Shown here: positions 40,209 through 54,226 of the stretch, one piece after another | How the letters are laid out: the number at the start of each line of letters is the position of its first letter | Numbering within the stretch: the first letter of the stretch is position 1 | From: Bryopsis sp. KO-2023 | Taxonomy: Eukaryota > Chlorophyta > Ulvophyceae > Bryopsidales > Bryopsidaceae | Direction of reading: 5' to 3' | Assembly (NCBI GenBank): GCA_030272585.1 | Contig: BSYQ01000008.1 | Span: 1,550,001 to 1,614,000, forward strand | Length of the DNA: 64,000 bases | Program-made: the position numbers and the translations under genes | The notes under the pieces: generated by a model | What the model was told of the DNA's origin: nothing | What the model saw: only the letters and a program-made list of their open reading frames with translations | The model's database searches: none

Positions 40209-42495
40209 ATGGTTGATTTTCCTAGTATTGTGGTGTTGATCGGCTGCCTGATTTTAATCGATGGCTGTGGGTGAGTTTTCGCAACACGACGGAATGTTTT
40301 TTTAGCTTTTTTTTTTTTTCTTTTCCAAACCACCCCCCGTTTTTTTATCTGTTGCTGATTTTTCTTTTCTGTTATTCTGTTTTTCTTTTTTGCTCTTTTT
40401 TGACACATGCAGTGGCGAAGTCACTTTGCAAAAGGCGAAAGACATTCGATTCAACACGATGAAGGAAGCGGTGGTCGAGACGGACAGCGGCCGTGCTTTT
40501 TGTTTCAAAAACAGGGTCGATTGTGTGGAATATGAATACAATGCGGAGGGAGATTTGCTGGCGTTCATTGTTCGGAAAGAATCGCTGACTAATACACTCG
40601 ACACCCCGGTGAGAGAATCTGATCTTTGGATTTTTTAAGAAAATCAAAAGTAGTGAAAAAACATAAATATTTTTTGTAGTAAGTTTGTCATTTAAAGAGG
40701 GGGGGGGGTTGGCTTTCTGAATGCTGGCTAGAGTTGGAATTGCTACAGAAAAAATCGAAACGAAAAACAATATTAACGGGAACTACACTGAATGGTTTCA
40801 AAATACAAGCTAAGCAATCGCTTTTTTGCCTGTTCAAACTGTGATGAAAGTGAAATCGTATGCGTCCCATTCCACGAAATAAATAAAAAAACCAATAGTT
40901 TTCATTCAAATTATTATGTAAATAAATGGGACTCATATCACTGCCATTGGCATGTATGGACTTATTATTTCTTAACGATAATATTCACTTTCGCTTTTAT
41001 TTTTTCTTTATAGAATCACTTCCCTTTCTGTTATGGAATTTATTTGTAGAACGTCACATCTGCCCATCCAAGAAACACCAGCTGTTTTATTTTGTAACCA
41101 AAAGGATATTCACAGACTCCATTCCATTCGGGAAAAATGAAAAATAAATAAATTTCAAGTCAGGTGTCGAAATGTTTTTGAATCCACAACATCATTATTT
41201 TTGACAGGGTGTATCTGCAGTGGATTTCGTTCCAAAAAGCAACAGAACAGGGACGGGTTCGTACGAAAGGGTGGATGTAGATGTGGAAACCGGCAATTAT
41301 TGCGTCGTGTTTGTGAATGGACCCTTCAAATCCCCGTTTTATTCCGGTGTTAAAAATGCAACCAACGTGACCGTGCATTTCGAAATTCAAGGTGAGTTTT
41401 TTTCGAAATTCATCCCACATCAGTATTGATAAAGGGTTCACGGCAAAATTGGTTCGGTTTTTTGTGCGGCGTGAAAAACAAGAAAAAATAATAATAGAAA
41501 AAAATAGCTGTACCCCTTGGCGTCAAAAAGACGGTAACAAAAAAAACTAAATTTAAAGAGAGTGTGGCTGCTACAAATTTGAAAACCCAAAACTGATGGC
41601 TAGTTCCGAGTTTTATTTTTAGATTTTGGTTTGGTCGCTGAGATGCTGTGCGGAATAGGGTTGCAGTCGTCCTCCCCCCCCCCCCTAAAAAAAAGAAAAA
41701 CAATTGTCGAATGTTCAAATAATTTGTTGAATGTTGAACCCCCCCCAACAAAAAATAGCCATTTTCTTGTTTTCGGTGAAGCCATGCATCTTTTTCCCCT
41801 CTGATCTGCGTTTTCTTAAACAGTGTATTTGGTGTGGCGTGCGCATTCCTTGACCGACACGAAAACCAGGTTGCCCGACCAAGTATCAAAAACTAGTCGC
41901 GATTCTGGTTCCTATCGGAGCCGTCCTGCTGGTCGCCGTTTGCTTCTCTGCCTGGTGGATTCGACGGAGGAGGAGATCCCTCAAGGATGGCAAAGAGAAG
42001 CACCCACAAAGCCACCCCCCTCCCCACCACCATGCACACTACCCCTCCGACCCCAACGTGCCATACCCCCCCAGCCACCCCCCCCCAGGCCACATGAACG
42101 GAGCTTTCCCTCTCCCGGCACAGTACACCCCAGGGCACCACCACCAAGTAAGCAATGGGGTGCCGGTCATGCCTGCCCAGATGAACGTTCCGATGATACC
42201 TTATGGCAATGTGCATGGTGGAGGGCATCTTCCATCCACGGGGGTTCCTGTGCCGAATTCTCAGGGGCAAGGGGTGGTCCAAGACCCGAGCGAAGTTGTT
42301 TGGGCGGCGGCTGCGGAGCGAAACGGGGCTGCCGGGTTGGATGGCAGGTTCAACAACGAGCAAGAAGCAGGAAACCAAAATGGATTCAATTTGAGTGGGG
42401 TGGATTCCAGGGATATGAACACGGTGCCATACATGTCCGGTTTAGTTCCGAGTCGGGGCGCCGAAAATGTCGCCGATTCTGATACCAGGGTATGA
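40209..42495 (+). CDS. Single-pass type I membrane protein, four exons, unknown function
   Basis: Proposed exons 40209-40270, 40413-40608, 41208-41391 and 41870-42495 (355 residues), all introns GT-AG and phases matching. Exon 1 gives a hydrophobic signal peptide (IVVLIGCLILIDGC). Exons 2-3 give a ~130-residue ectodomain with three N-glycosylation sequons (NRT, NAT, NVT) and few cysteines. Exon 4 gives a transmembrane helix (LVAILVPIGAVLLVAVCF) and a basic stop-transfer (IRRRRR), then a ~190-residue cytoplasmic tail rich in Pro, His, Gly and Asn. No family recognised. TGTAG at 40185-40189 may be the acceptor of a 5'-UTR intron. A stronger-looking acceptor at 41823 would start exon 4 earlier but in another frame that lacks the membrane helix. 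Confidence 0.65.
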
Positions 42496-45400
42496 TATAT
42501 ATATATATATATGTTACATAGGTATGGAAAGGTAAAGGAAAAAATGAAGGAAGAAAGCTGGAGTCGTCCTGGAGAGGAAAACAGATTTGCATTTCGTTTT
42601 TTTTTTTCTTTCTTTTTTTTTCTCTCCGGTGACTCGGCTTTCGACCCAGGGGAAAACGAAAAAGGAAAAAGGAAAATGTGGTTTTGTGTGATTGATTTTC
42701 TTTTTATGCACAAACACCTATAACTCTCTCTCACTCTTTTTTTTTTTTTTTTTTTGGTTTTTCACACTCTCTCTCTCTCTTTTTTTTCGGCTGAGGTCAA
42801 GGTCGGGGAGAAAAGTTGGGGCCAAAATGAGAAAAAAAAATATATATAATAATTATGAATAGTAGACAAAACCTTGTTTTCATTTTCTGGATGGTGTCGA
42901 AGCAGCCCAAAAAGGAAAAAAAAAAAGACAAAAAGCAAGGAATCGAAAAAACTGACGGTCTATGATTCGTGATTATGCAATCTATCAAGACGGATGGTCT
43001 TGCGTGGTTTTCGTTGAAAAAAAAAAGACCAGGATAAATTATGTGACGGGGTGTGTAATTATGGGTTGGTTTGTTTTCTTGTTCGTTTGTTTGCTTTTAT
43101 GCCCACCGGAATAAATTTTTTTTCAACATGTTCCGGTTTGATACGATGCGACATGATAAAGAGGAAGGAAGGGGGGGGGGGAGAAAATGAAAAAAGAAAA
43201 AAAAAAAAAAAAAAAGGATGATGAAGAAAGATGAGAAAAAAAAATGGGGTTGGGTGGTGTTTTAAAGGGAAAAAAAAAAAAAAAGAAAACGAGACGAAGT
43301 GAAGGAATTTCATTTCAATTCGTTTTTTTTTTTGTTTTGTTTTTTCTCTTTTGAATTTTCCGCCAACGCCAAAAACTTGAGTACAAGTTTTTTTTTGTGG
43401 TTATAATTTTGTCCTTTGCTCGTGTAGCCTATAGATGCTGTTAATACGATGGAGATGTTTTCTCATGTTATGAAGTGTAAGTTTGTCATGCAGTCAAGCG
43501 GTTCAATACCAGGATTTCGAAAAAAAAAAAGAAAGAAAAAAAGGGGGGGGGGGAGGGGCAGTTCAGGGATAGGAAAAGGGGAAAAAAAATCACAAAATGG
43601 GTTAGAAGGTTTCGGGGGGCTTCGGGAGCTAGGGAAAATGGGAAATTAATTGTGGTGTTTGCGCTATTTTTTTTTCCCCAAGGAAGAAAGGTGGGTTGTC
43701 GGATTCGTGTGCTTTCTCATCATTGGGGGTAAAGGGTAAAGGTTAAATTGAAAGTTGGGGCAAGGGAGGGAGGGATGGGATGGGGTGGGTGGCTTTTTTT
43801 TCGTTTTTTTTTAGCCTCATTCATTGTCCCACTTATTGAACATAAAAACACACACACAGAGATATATATTTCATATATATATATATATATACATATTGGA
43901 ACGGTGACCTGGTGGATTTGCGTTTGACCTCATTGAGGGGACTAGAGAAAAGAGAAAAAAAAGACGGGTAAAACGCTCATTTTGCAAAGAAAAAAGAATG
44001 AAAAAATGAAAAAATTCCTGCCCTGTTCATCAATAAAAGACGATGAGGCTTTCATATCGTTTTTTTTTTTTTCCGTTTTTCGTTTTCCCTTTTTTCTGTT
44101 TTAACGAATGGGGATGGGGTTTTAATGACTCCCCCACACATGAGCGTTGTGTTTTTCTTAGCAAGACAAGTTTCAAGTGTGGTCGTGGTTGTGGGGGTTT
44201 TAATCGATATTCATATGCGTCATCTTCAATTTTCCCTTTTCGAATTTGCCTGTGGCATTCAATCGAGAATGCACACACACGAATAAGAAATGATTAATGA
44301 TAATATGATGTGTTCATATTCTCCCCCTCCCCCCCCCCTTCAAAATCGAATTATGCAGTTTAATAACTGTATAACTGCATAGTTTTATACAGTTTTGACC
44401 ACTTCAAGGCAAGAAGAATGCACATACGCCATGAGACATGGAAACCCAAGTCCAGACTTGACTGGACTGGTGAATTCACTAAAAATAAAAAGGGATTGAC
44501 GTAGGGGGATAATTAGAGTCTTGATTGTTCAGAATTTATAAGAAAATGTTGCAAAGTAGATGGGGGGAAAAGAAGGATATAGGGCGAGTCTTTTCCGCAT
44601 AAATTTTTTATCGCCCCTTGTTTTCGTGTCGTCTGCCATCGTTTTTCTTATCAGTTTCAGAACCCAACCAATTTTCCTTGGGAATGCTGCGAAAACGTTG
44701 TGTTTGGTAAGACTTCTTCACAACATGTTCTGAAACTTTTATACACATGGCCTTTTGGCTGACTAGCCGAATGCAGCCCGTTCACAGAAATGTGTTATAG
44801 GCTGACTCAGGACAAAACCACCATATCATTGTAGTGGAATACAAGAAATCTTGCAGAATCTATAACATCATCACCATTTCCATACCTGGCTGTCTGCCCC
44901 ATAGGTAAACTGAGAAGAAAATGATTCGAGAACCTCCAGAAAAGACGCTGGCCTCCTCATATATACACTGGTAGTACCGTAATTCTAGGACAGTGGTGAG
45001 ACACAGACCAGGACCTCAAACGAAATCAGCTTCATCCATCTGTTTCCCCTTCAACTCCAAAAGGTTCTCGCAGCAAGCAAATAATCCATTGATTGAGACT
45101 ATACAACTGCCCTCCTGGAATACTTTTTGGTCATACGGACCCCCTGCAAGAGAATCCATTTCCACCGATCCGCTCCCCTTGGGGAAGTACATTAAAGCAG
45201 TCGGTTTTTTGGGGAGTTCTGTGTGGCCTTATCAGCCAGTTTTTTTGCAATCGGTTCCTTTCCACCCTGTTTGCCTTTCCTTTTTGAGTAATGATGCGGT
45301 GCTGGCGTTCTCGGCAAATGATTCTGCCACCTCAAGAGAAAAAAATAAATAAATTCCGCCCACCGATCCTCCAAGAGCCCAATCGCGGGGGGGGGGGCTG

Positions 45401-45890
45401 TTGTGTGATTGGTGTGGTTTTTGTAAACCCACGTGAACCACGTGTGACAGATTCGATGTCATGTTGAGCAGGGAGTTCATCACACTCAGAAAAAACTCAA
45501 GTGTGATGACGAAGCCAAGTGTTGTGCCTCTTCGCGCTGACACAGACCAAGTGGGACGGCGCTCTGTCTTATTTGTTTCGTTCACCTTTCCCACAGCACC
45601 CCCAACGGTTCAACTGACACAGAAGCGTATTTAGCTAATCAAGAAAAGGAAGGAAGGGGAGAAAAAAGAAACACCCCGCACCAACAAAGAAAACCGAGAC
45701 TGAAAAACAGGCCTCAGGAGAACGGGATATAGATCGACGGATCACAAAAAGACGCTCCCATCGAGGTCGTGAAGAAAGAAGATTGGAAAAGAGAGAGAAA
45801 AAACAAACGCACGGAACCCAAACCAGCGCGCGGGGAGAGAAGATATTTAGTCGAAAAGCCGCGTAATTCTTTATTGGTCGATACTGAAGG
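42496..45890. other. Low-complexity intergenic region
   Basis: TA dinucleotide runs (42497-42513, ~43868-43890), long T, A and G runs (e.g. ~43190-43215, ~43540-43555) and moderately complex DNA at 44300-45700. Two open frames of ~120 codons at 44993-45352 (+) and 45232-45594 (-) overlap each other and show no recognisable domain or splice-supported extension; I do not call them genes. Confidence 0.5.
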
Positions 45891-48800
45891 ATGGATACGA
45901 TCCCTCAATCGAGACATCGGGTGTTGCCTGGCTCTGGCGTGGCTCGAGGAGGAAACAGGAGATCGCTTCCCACCGGGAGTTTGAGGAACCCCTCGCCAGC
46001 ACGGGGGATTTCTGGATTGGACCGTTTACGTAGACGTCCCACGGACGTTTTTCTGGTGACATCGCGGGCATCGGCGGCGCGTCGCGTGGGGAGACCCGGG
46101 GGATTGGTCGTGGTGTCGGTGTTCGAGAAGTTCACCGAAAAAGCCATCAAAGTGACGCTCAAATCCCAAAACGCTGCGAAATATCTTGGACACCAAGAGG
46201 TGCGACATTCGACGTCTGTGCAAGGTTATGTTTGGGTGTTGGCATCCGTCATCCTGTTTCTTTTCACATCCCCCCCTCCCCCTAGCCCAGCCACGAACCC
46301 AACGCCTGTCCCTTCGCGTTTTGGGTGGTTTCCAGATCGTGTGAGGGGCTTTCACATACTGTCGGTATTTTTCAAACGTCGCCTGTACTTGGGATCAACA
46401 CAAACGACGCGCGCAGAGCCTCCACGTGACAGGGAGTGCATCGCACATTCGGTTTCCTGTGCGAAAATGTGCTTCCTCGAATTTGGCGCGCGTGCGTTCA
46501 AATTCTCGTACGGTTCTTGTACATCAATGTACCGCCCTCACCATCACCAGTACAATGTTTTTTTTCCTGATTTAGCAAAGATATTCAGACCTGGGCTTTG
46601 TTTTTATGTATTTAGACCCCCGTGTGCAGATTTTTTGGTCAACAGGTGTGTCAAACTTGGGGGGTTCGGAGTTTTTTTTGTGGCTTTTTTTGTGGCTTTT
46701 TTTTTGTGGGGGAAGAGTCTGAAAGGGTGAAATATGTATAGACATATATGTGTAGATATATTTTTTGAGAAAAATCCTTAATTTCATTATGTGTCGATAG
46801 GTGGCATCATACCACATATTTCTGGGGCTGGTTGAGCAGTCCAGCTCCAAGGATGGCTTCATGGGGACAGGGTTGATGAAGCAGGAAGCCCGAACGGCTG
46901 TGGAAGCCATCGTGGGCAGCTCCACGATCAGGAGAACCAAGGATTTGAGGGACATCCCGTTCAGCCACGATGCCAAAGAATTGCTGGAACGAGCGGAGAT
47001 GGTGCGGAGCCAACGAAACGAAAAAATCAACCTTCGAAAATATGATTTTGTTTTTTAATTATTTTTTTTTGGTGTTTTAGGATGAGACAATGCTCAGTGG
47101 TCCATTGTCGGCGATTAAAGAATCCTATGATATGTCTGCTGTTGTTTCTTTTTCTTTTCGTGACAGATGGTAGCAGTTAGGATCGTGTTCCCTATGGATT
47201 GGAATTTTTATTTTTGTCTGGAAGTTTGAATCGAGTTTTTTTGGGTTTTTTTCGCCCCAATGCAGGAAGCTAATCGAATGGATGCAAAATATGTGTGCGA
47301 GGATCACCTCGTTATCGCTTTGATGAGCGGAGAGTCCGAAGTGAATTCGCAAATCTTTCGAAGGTGGGCAGTTGTGGGTTTTACTAATGTTTAAAACTGA
47401 CATCGTTTTCTAAAACACCCATCCCAGTTATTAAAAAAAATAAATAAAGGAACAGCAGTTTGACCAATTGCCTTTTCCTCTTGCAAGTTTCTGCAGCAGA
47501 TTGTTGGCATGTTTTTTTTGTTTTTGTTTTTTTTTTCTCATTGTGTCTGGGGGTTTATATCTGTGTGGCAAATTGTTGCAGGCTTGGCCTGAATCCAGAC
47601 AAAATTACGGAAATCGCTCGGAAGAAAATTGCTGGCGATCAAGCTTTCGACCGCGCCGAAGTATTTGACGATCGCAGCCAACAGCAAAAGCCAGAGGTGT
47701 GCAGTGTGAAAAAATAGGATGCTTGCAGTCTTGCACATTGCCATCCATCGTTTTTTGTTTTTGTTTTTTCCTGAACTCCGGTCACTCCAACCATTACTTA
47801 GTGTTTTATTTATTCATTTTTTTTCAGTTATTGTTACTTGTTTTTGTTTGCACGGCGTCCGTATTTCGAATATTTTTTCTTCTTTTAAATTTTGATTTTT
47901 ACATCGATGCCTCAAAGAATGCCCATGATGACTGACCTGGATCTCCTCCATTATTTAATTTTGGAAAAAATGAAAAGCTCAGTGTTGACGAAGGAAATTT
48001 TATACTGTGGACACAGTGCAATGCTGTTTGGTGTGTGCTTTTTTCGATGATTTTTTTTTTTCTGTTTTTTGTTTCAATTGGAAAATAAAGGCCAAGAAAC
48101 ATATAGCTGAGAGCAACGAAGCACCGAAAACTATTTTGGAGGAGCTCTGCCGGGATTTATGTGCTGATGCCGTCGAGGGCAAAATCGAGCCGGTGCGCTT
48201 CGGAGCTTTTTGCTTCTCCTTTGTACAAAAAAAAAAAAAAAAAAAAAGAACAAAACAAAACAAAACAAAAACTTTTTGAAACTCATCGTTTTCCATCCTG
48301 TTCCTCTTCAAACTCTGCTCCAGGTGGGAAAAAAAAAACACGAATTGAAAAATGTATTGGACCACAGATGATTGTTTTTGTTTTTTTCAAAAAACCAAAA
48401 AAAACCAAAAAAATCATCGATACTTAATTTTCTTGAAAAGCATAAACAAAAATCCTGAGAGAAAAAACCCCTGCATGACCCACAGATCATTGGAAGAGTG
48501 AAAGAAATCCAGAGGGTGATTCAAATTCTCGGCCGCCGGAGGAAAAACAACCCCGTTTTGCTGGGGGAGGCTGGCGTGGGCAAAACAGCCATCGCAGAGG
48601 GCATCGCATGTGCACTGGTTTCTGGATTCGGGCCGGATGGAACCCCCATCCCTGAATTCCTGAAAGGAATGAGGGTCATGCAGCTGGACGTGGCTCTGTT
48701 GATGGCTGGGGCGAAAGAAAGGGGAGAGCTGGAGCGGCGAGTCACCTCGTTGGTGGACGAGGTTTCGAACGCGGATGATATTATCTTGATGTGAGTTCCT

Positions 48801-51800
48801 TCCCCCCCCCCCAATTTTCCAAAAAAATTAAAAAAATTAAAAAAATTCTCTCCTGTTGTGCAAGCTTCATGGTTGGATCGCCGCACTTTCCTCCTTTTTC
48901 TCCAAAAGCAAATTGGTTAGGAAGGATCCTGTGGGGTCACGTCTGAATAAGCGAAATTAAGAAAAAAAATCAATGAAAGACTTCTTTATTAGGGAAGTTG
49001 AAAAAAAGAGAGGTAAAACTGAGTAATGTGGGTGTCACAGGATCGACGAGGTTCACACACTGGTGGGCGCCGGTGCTGTCGGTCGATCAGGGTTGGGCTC
49101 CGGTGGATTGGATATTGCGAACATGATCAAACCCGCTTTGGCCAGAGGCGATCTCCAGTGCATAGGAGCAACCACGATCGACGAATTCAGGAAATACATC
49201 GAGTCTGACAAGGCCTTGGCTAGGCGATTTCAACCCGTGGATGTCCCTGAGCCGACGCCTGCCGAAGCTCTCGCTTTGCTGCAAGGGGTGCAAGGCAGTT
49301 TCGAAAAGCACCACAAGTGTATTTTCACTGATGAGGCGATCAAGGCGGCCGTGGCCTTGTCGTGCCGTTACATTGCAGACAGACATCTCCCTGATAAGGT
49401 CGGTGGTGGTGGCTGGAAAACAAACCCACTGGAAAAGGAAAAAAAAGGAGCATAGAGTGCATACATAGGACCATACCATGGAAATAAAACTCGTTTGCTC
49501 CATCTTGCTGTGGTCAATGTGGCGGTTCGAAGAAAGCCTGGTGGAGTTCTGTGCTGGTGGGTTGATTTCGTTCCGTAATGTTGATTTTTACGTTTTGTGT
49601 TTTGCTGGCCTCCAGGCAATCGATGTTCTGGATGAAGCGGGCAGCAGGGTGCGGATCGCTAGTTTCCATGCCCGTAAAGAGAGGCCTGGATTCGATGTCC
49701 AATTCTCAGAGCAAGTGTGGGAAGAACTGAACCAGGTTGGTCCCCCTTTTCCAGTTTCGTTTTGAAAAAGATTTTGTCTGTGTGTGTGTGTGTTTTTTTT
49801 GGGGGGGGGGGTGTTCAGTTTTTTCCTGTTTCTTTTTCTTTTTTTATTCGGTAGTTGGGGGCAGGGGAGCGCAACATCACATTGAAGGTTTAGCTAAACC
49901 CCTTGCCAAGACTTCCATTGAAATGCATTGTATTGTCGTGCGTGGTCAGGTTGTGGAGGCCAAGCAATTAGCAGTGAAGGAAGGTCTGTTCGAAGAGGCC
50001 TCCCTGCTGCGATCTCGAGAAAACGACCTGAAGGGGGAGATCTCAGGCCCCCCAGAAGATTGCGCTGTGGTCCCTGTTGTTGATGTGCAGCACATCGAGG
50101 CTGTGGTCGCAGCATGGTCGGGCATCCCTGTGGAAAAACTCTCCACCAATGATGTCGACAAACTGATCACTTTGGTGAGGGCATTTTCCCCTTCTTTGAT
50201 CAACTGTTAAATTGGGTCCTGCACTCCTCAATTTTTTTTTGTTTAACTTTGGCTTTTTTGGCCCTTTTTTTCGCTTTTTCTTTCTCAAAAGGGAAGCCCT
50301 GGGGGGGGGGAACTTGATCGTTCTTTTTATTTTTTTTTTTGGGGGGGGGGATGTTTGCATTGATGGTGGCTGCTCTGAATTTCTTGAATTTCTGATTTTG
50401 AATTGAATCACTGAATGGGCTACGATTCTTTCCACAGGAGGAAAGATTGAGGGATGAAATCATCGGGCAAGACCAAGCCGTGTCCTCCGTTTCCAGAGCC
50501 ATGTGTCGGTCATACAGCCTCATCCGAGATCCCAAACGGCCCATTGCATCTTTCTTGTTTTGCGGACCCACCGGTGTCGGAAAGACGGAGCTCACCAAGG
50601 TTATTATCCGTTGCGCAACCGTTGCTTTTTTTCGTTTCTGTTTTTTTTTCCTTGGAAGAGTCCCCACTCTTGAAACTCAGTTTTGGACCTTTGCCTTGCT
50701 CAGAGAGAGAAAAAAAAGAAAATCCTTCAGTTTACATGTCCTAATATCTCAACCAGAAACGAAAATGACCTCAGCAAAATTGTGAGAACAAAAATGTAAT
50801 AAAAAATATATATATGAGAAAAGCTGCTGTTATGGAAAAGCCTGGTCAAAGTTTTATCCGATCGATCCACAGCCTGATATCACCTAGCTGTGAACACGGT
50901 TTGATTTGCTTATGAATGTACCTTAGTTTTATTTTAAAAACGGATATACACACACAGTCTGACATGCGTAGTTTTCGTCCAGGTGTTGGGGGATCATTGC
51001 TTCGGAACTCGGGACGACATCATCCGCTTAGACATGAGCGAATACATGGAAAGATTCAGCGTCAGCAAACTCATCGGAGCCCCTCCTGGCTACGTCGGCT
51101 ACGGAGAGGGTGGAAAACTCACCGAACCCGTCCGAAGGCGGCCATACAGCGTCATTCTATTCGACGAGATCGAAAAGGCTCACCCGGATGTGTTCAACAT
51201 GCTGCTGCAGATTTTGGAGGACGGTCGATTGTCTGACTCCCAGGGTCGAGTGGTTTCCTTCAAAAATACGATGATCATTATGACGTCGAACATCGGATCG
51301 AATGTGATTGCGAAGGGTGGGGGCCAGATCGGGTTTCAGCTGATGGATGATGCCGAGGCTGGGAATTATGCCAGAATCAAAAACCTCGTGAAGGAGGAAT
51401 TGAAGGTGTATTTCCGCCCGGAGATGCTCAACAGAATCGATGAGGTGGGGGTTTCTTATCGCTAGTGGAGTGTTTCTGTTTACTAATTGGTAAATGCAAA
51501 ATATTGAATGAATGAATGTTTCATTTGCATTTGGGAAAACTTGCTCGATGAAGGCTGTCCACAACCAGGTGTTCTATCCTAGCCCTTGAGAATAAAATCC
51601 AACCCCATGTAAATTGAATTGAAATTATTTTAGGCAAGGCGAAAGGGCCGTGCGCACCCCATTCACAGAAACCATGTAAATATACACATGTTTCTTCTTT
51701 TTTCTTTTAAATTTAAGTTTATATGTATACATTAACGCCTGTTTGCATATAATTCACCACATAATTTTTATATATCGATAAATGACTTGAGGGTGGACGG

Positions 51801-52222
51801 TTTCCTCCCCAAAACAGGTGGTAGTTTTCGACCAGCTCAGCATGCCCGACATTCACAAAATCGCGGACATCATCCTCCGAGAAACCGCGGAGCTGTTGAT
51901 TCCGAGAGGAATTTCCCTCCGAGTCACCCTCGAGCTGAAACAGAAAATCTGCCAGGATGGCTACGACAAATCCTATGGAGCCCGGCCGCTGCGCAGGGAA
52001 ATCATGCGAGTTGTGAATGACACTCTGAGCGAAGCCATCCTTGGTGGGGAGATCAAGGAGGGGGATGTCGCCCTGCTGGATGTGGATTCGGAGGGGGAGG
52101 TCGTGATGAGGAAAGGGGATGAAATTCCAAACCATTTGGTGGTGGAGTTGAAAAACGGGGACTATAATGATGTGGTGGTATATCCTATTTCGTCAGGCTC
52201 CAGCGTGCAGGCGAATGTGTAA
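45891..52222 (+). CDS. clpC: ClpC-type Hsp100 AAA+ chaperone, nucleus-encoded, 12 exons
   Basis: Exons: 45891-46199, 46801-47001, 47266-47363, 47582-47696, 48091-48192, 48486-48790, 49041-49398, 49616-49735, 49950-50174, 50438-50599, 50983-51444, 51818-52222; all introns GT-AG, frames continuous, 953 residues. An ~80-residue Arg/Ser/Pro-rich leader precedes the Clp N-domain ([15 protein letters not shown], two repeats). D1 has Walker [10 protein letters not shown], Walker B ILMIDEVH and sensor [12 protein letters not shown] motif ([18 protein letters not shown]) separates D1 from D2, as in ClpC not ClpB. D2 has [10 protein letters not shown], pore loop [28 protein letters not shown] ClpP-docking tripeptide and sensor 2 GARPLRR. 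Role: unfolds proteins and feeds them to the plastid ClpP protease. Oddity: the D1 pore loop reads [10 protein letters not shown], with Glu in place of the usual Tyr. The leader suggests plastid import; an upstream exon cannot be excluded. Confidence 0.93.
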
Positions 52223-54226
52223 GCGCGATGGGTGGGTGGGTGGGTGGATATGTTGGTGAGTCTGTTCGGGGATGAAAAGAGTTTATTTGTTTTAAAAAGG
52301 CAGGGTCTATGCAGTAGACCTGAAGCCGAAGGAAGGGAAAAAAAAGGGGGAAAAAAACCCAACAAAAACACAATGGATGCTAACCAAAAAACAACAAAAA
52401 AGGGGAGAAAAGGGAATTCAACTATTTGTATTAGTAGATTTGGGGGGGATGGAGGGTTGCATCAATTCATGAACGTTTGGAAGGGGCGGGGGGGAAGGGG
52501 GTTGAAAAAAAAAAAAACAGAAAAAAAAACAAATATATTTTTTTTTCCGATTAGGGGGGATGTGCTGTTAGCTGAACTCTGTTGGAGGACTTCAAATCGA
52601 TTCAATTGGTTTAAAGTGGGGGGGGGGGGGGAAGAAAAAGAGTGAGAAAAAATATATAGTTGAAAATGTGATGAGGTTTGATAATCAATTTCTGGAAGGG
52701 TTGCGTGTATTGTATTATCTTTTATCTTTTATATTTATGTGCTTTTTTTATTTTTTTTTGTTGAGACTGGGGTTGAGATTCTTCCAAAAAAAAATCCTGT
52801 GAAGGGGGGAGTAGCGATGACAGTCCCCTTCATCCCCTTGGAACAAAAAAAAAGGAAAAGCAAAAAAAAAAAAGCAATGCAGAAAAGAAAATACTCCGGG
52901 TAGGTTGTGAAGAAAAAAAAAATGTGTATTTTTATTACCATCTGCCAATTTGAGATGGGAAAAAGAAACTGAAATTATTTGAAGAGGTGCAAAAACTCTA
53001 CTCAAAAAACAGGGGGGGAAGAAAGAAAGAACAAAGGGAAGAAATGCAAGTATGGGAAAAAAAAAAAAACTTGGGAACGGCAGATTTGTCCGATTGTATT
53101 TTTAATTTGTATTGTAATTGGGACCCTTTCTTTCGAAAAGAAAAAAAAAAAGAGAAAAAAAAAGAGTGACACAGAGAAAAGATATCGTGTGATTCTCAAG
53201 TTGAGTGTGAGATAATTTGGTGGATTTTTTTTTTTAATTTAGCTATGATGCTTCACAGTAAGAATTTGGAGAAGAAAAAGAAAGGGAAGAAAAGAACTGT
53301 TTTTCTTTCTGTTTTTCTTAACAGACCTCAAAAAGTGGGGGGAAAGAAGGCGACTGATAAGAGAAAAAAAACGAGAAGCTGGTTCTGTGGTGGATGAACA
53401 AAGAAAAAAAGAAAATATTCATCGCATGTTTCTGTTTTGGGCGAATTTCTGTTGCGTGGGCACTCTCCAGATGGATCTTTCATGGAGTGTGTACATATTT
53501 TAGCCTGGATTTTATTGTGGGGAAATGCTTTTTTTTTTTTCAGTGTGTCTTTGAATGTAGGCGTTGATGGCTTGGGTTCGAAAAAGAAAAAAGAGAAACA
53601 AGGATTATAGGGGGTCCAAAAATTAAAAAACTATGTTTTAAAATGATTTTCCACTCGGATAATAGACAGGACGCAAGTGTGGGATTAGAATGAGGCTATT
53701 GAAATGTATGGGGGCGACAATTAGAAGGAAAAAAAAGACAAGGGTGTGCTGTTGATTCTTTTATGTATTTTTTTTTTTTTCGTTTCGATTGCCCTTGTGT
53801 GAGATTTCGAGGGGGAAAGGGTTTCTGTGTAAACTGGCTCAATTTGCCCCCATTTTCTTTCTTTTAAGAAACGATTGTGCATTTTGGGCTCGATTTGCCC
53901 CCATTTTCTTTCCTTTTAAAAAACTATTGTGCGATTCTGGGGTGATGAATGAACACCACATACATGAAAACAATCAGCAAAAATATTTGCAAAGGATTGT
54001 TTGGGGCTGCTGCCCACCATATCCCAACCACTGATAAATAATACAAACACAAAAGACAGATGCTGGAGAACCCTCATCAAGCTCATGAACGATTCTTGGG
54101 AAAGTCTCATTCTTGAACAAGCTTACTGCAAGCTTCCTGCAACCACCTTTGTGGCCAGCTGCCTTGGCAGAAAAGTTGGCAGAAAAGTTATAGAGTCAAT
54201 CCCACCACCCAGAAAAAGAATGCTGC
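52223..54226. other. Non-coding stretch downstream of clpC
   Basis: Low-complexity A/G- and T-rich DNA with long homopolymer runs (e.g. G12 near 52619). A 60-bp imperfect direct repeat CTCAATTTGCCCCCATTTTC / CTCGATTTGCCCCCATTTTC occurs at 53838-53920. No gene recognised. Confidence 0.55.

Noticed and set aside
44993..45352. 119-codon plus-strand open frame
   Set aside because: Overlaps an equally long frame on the other strand, no domain, no splice-supported partner exon.
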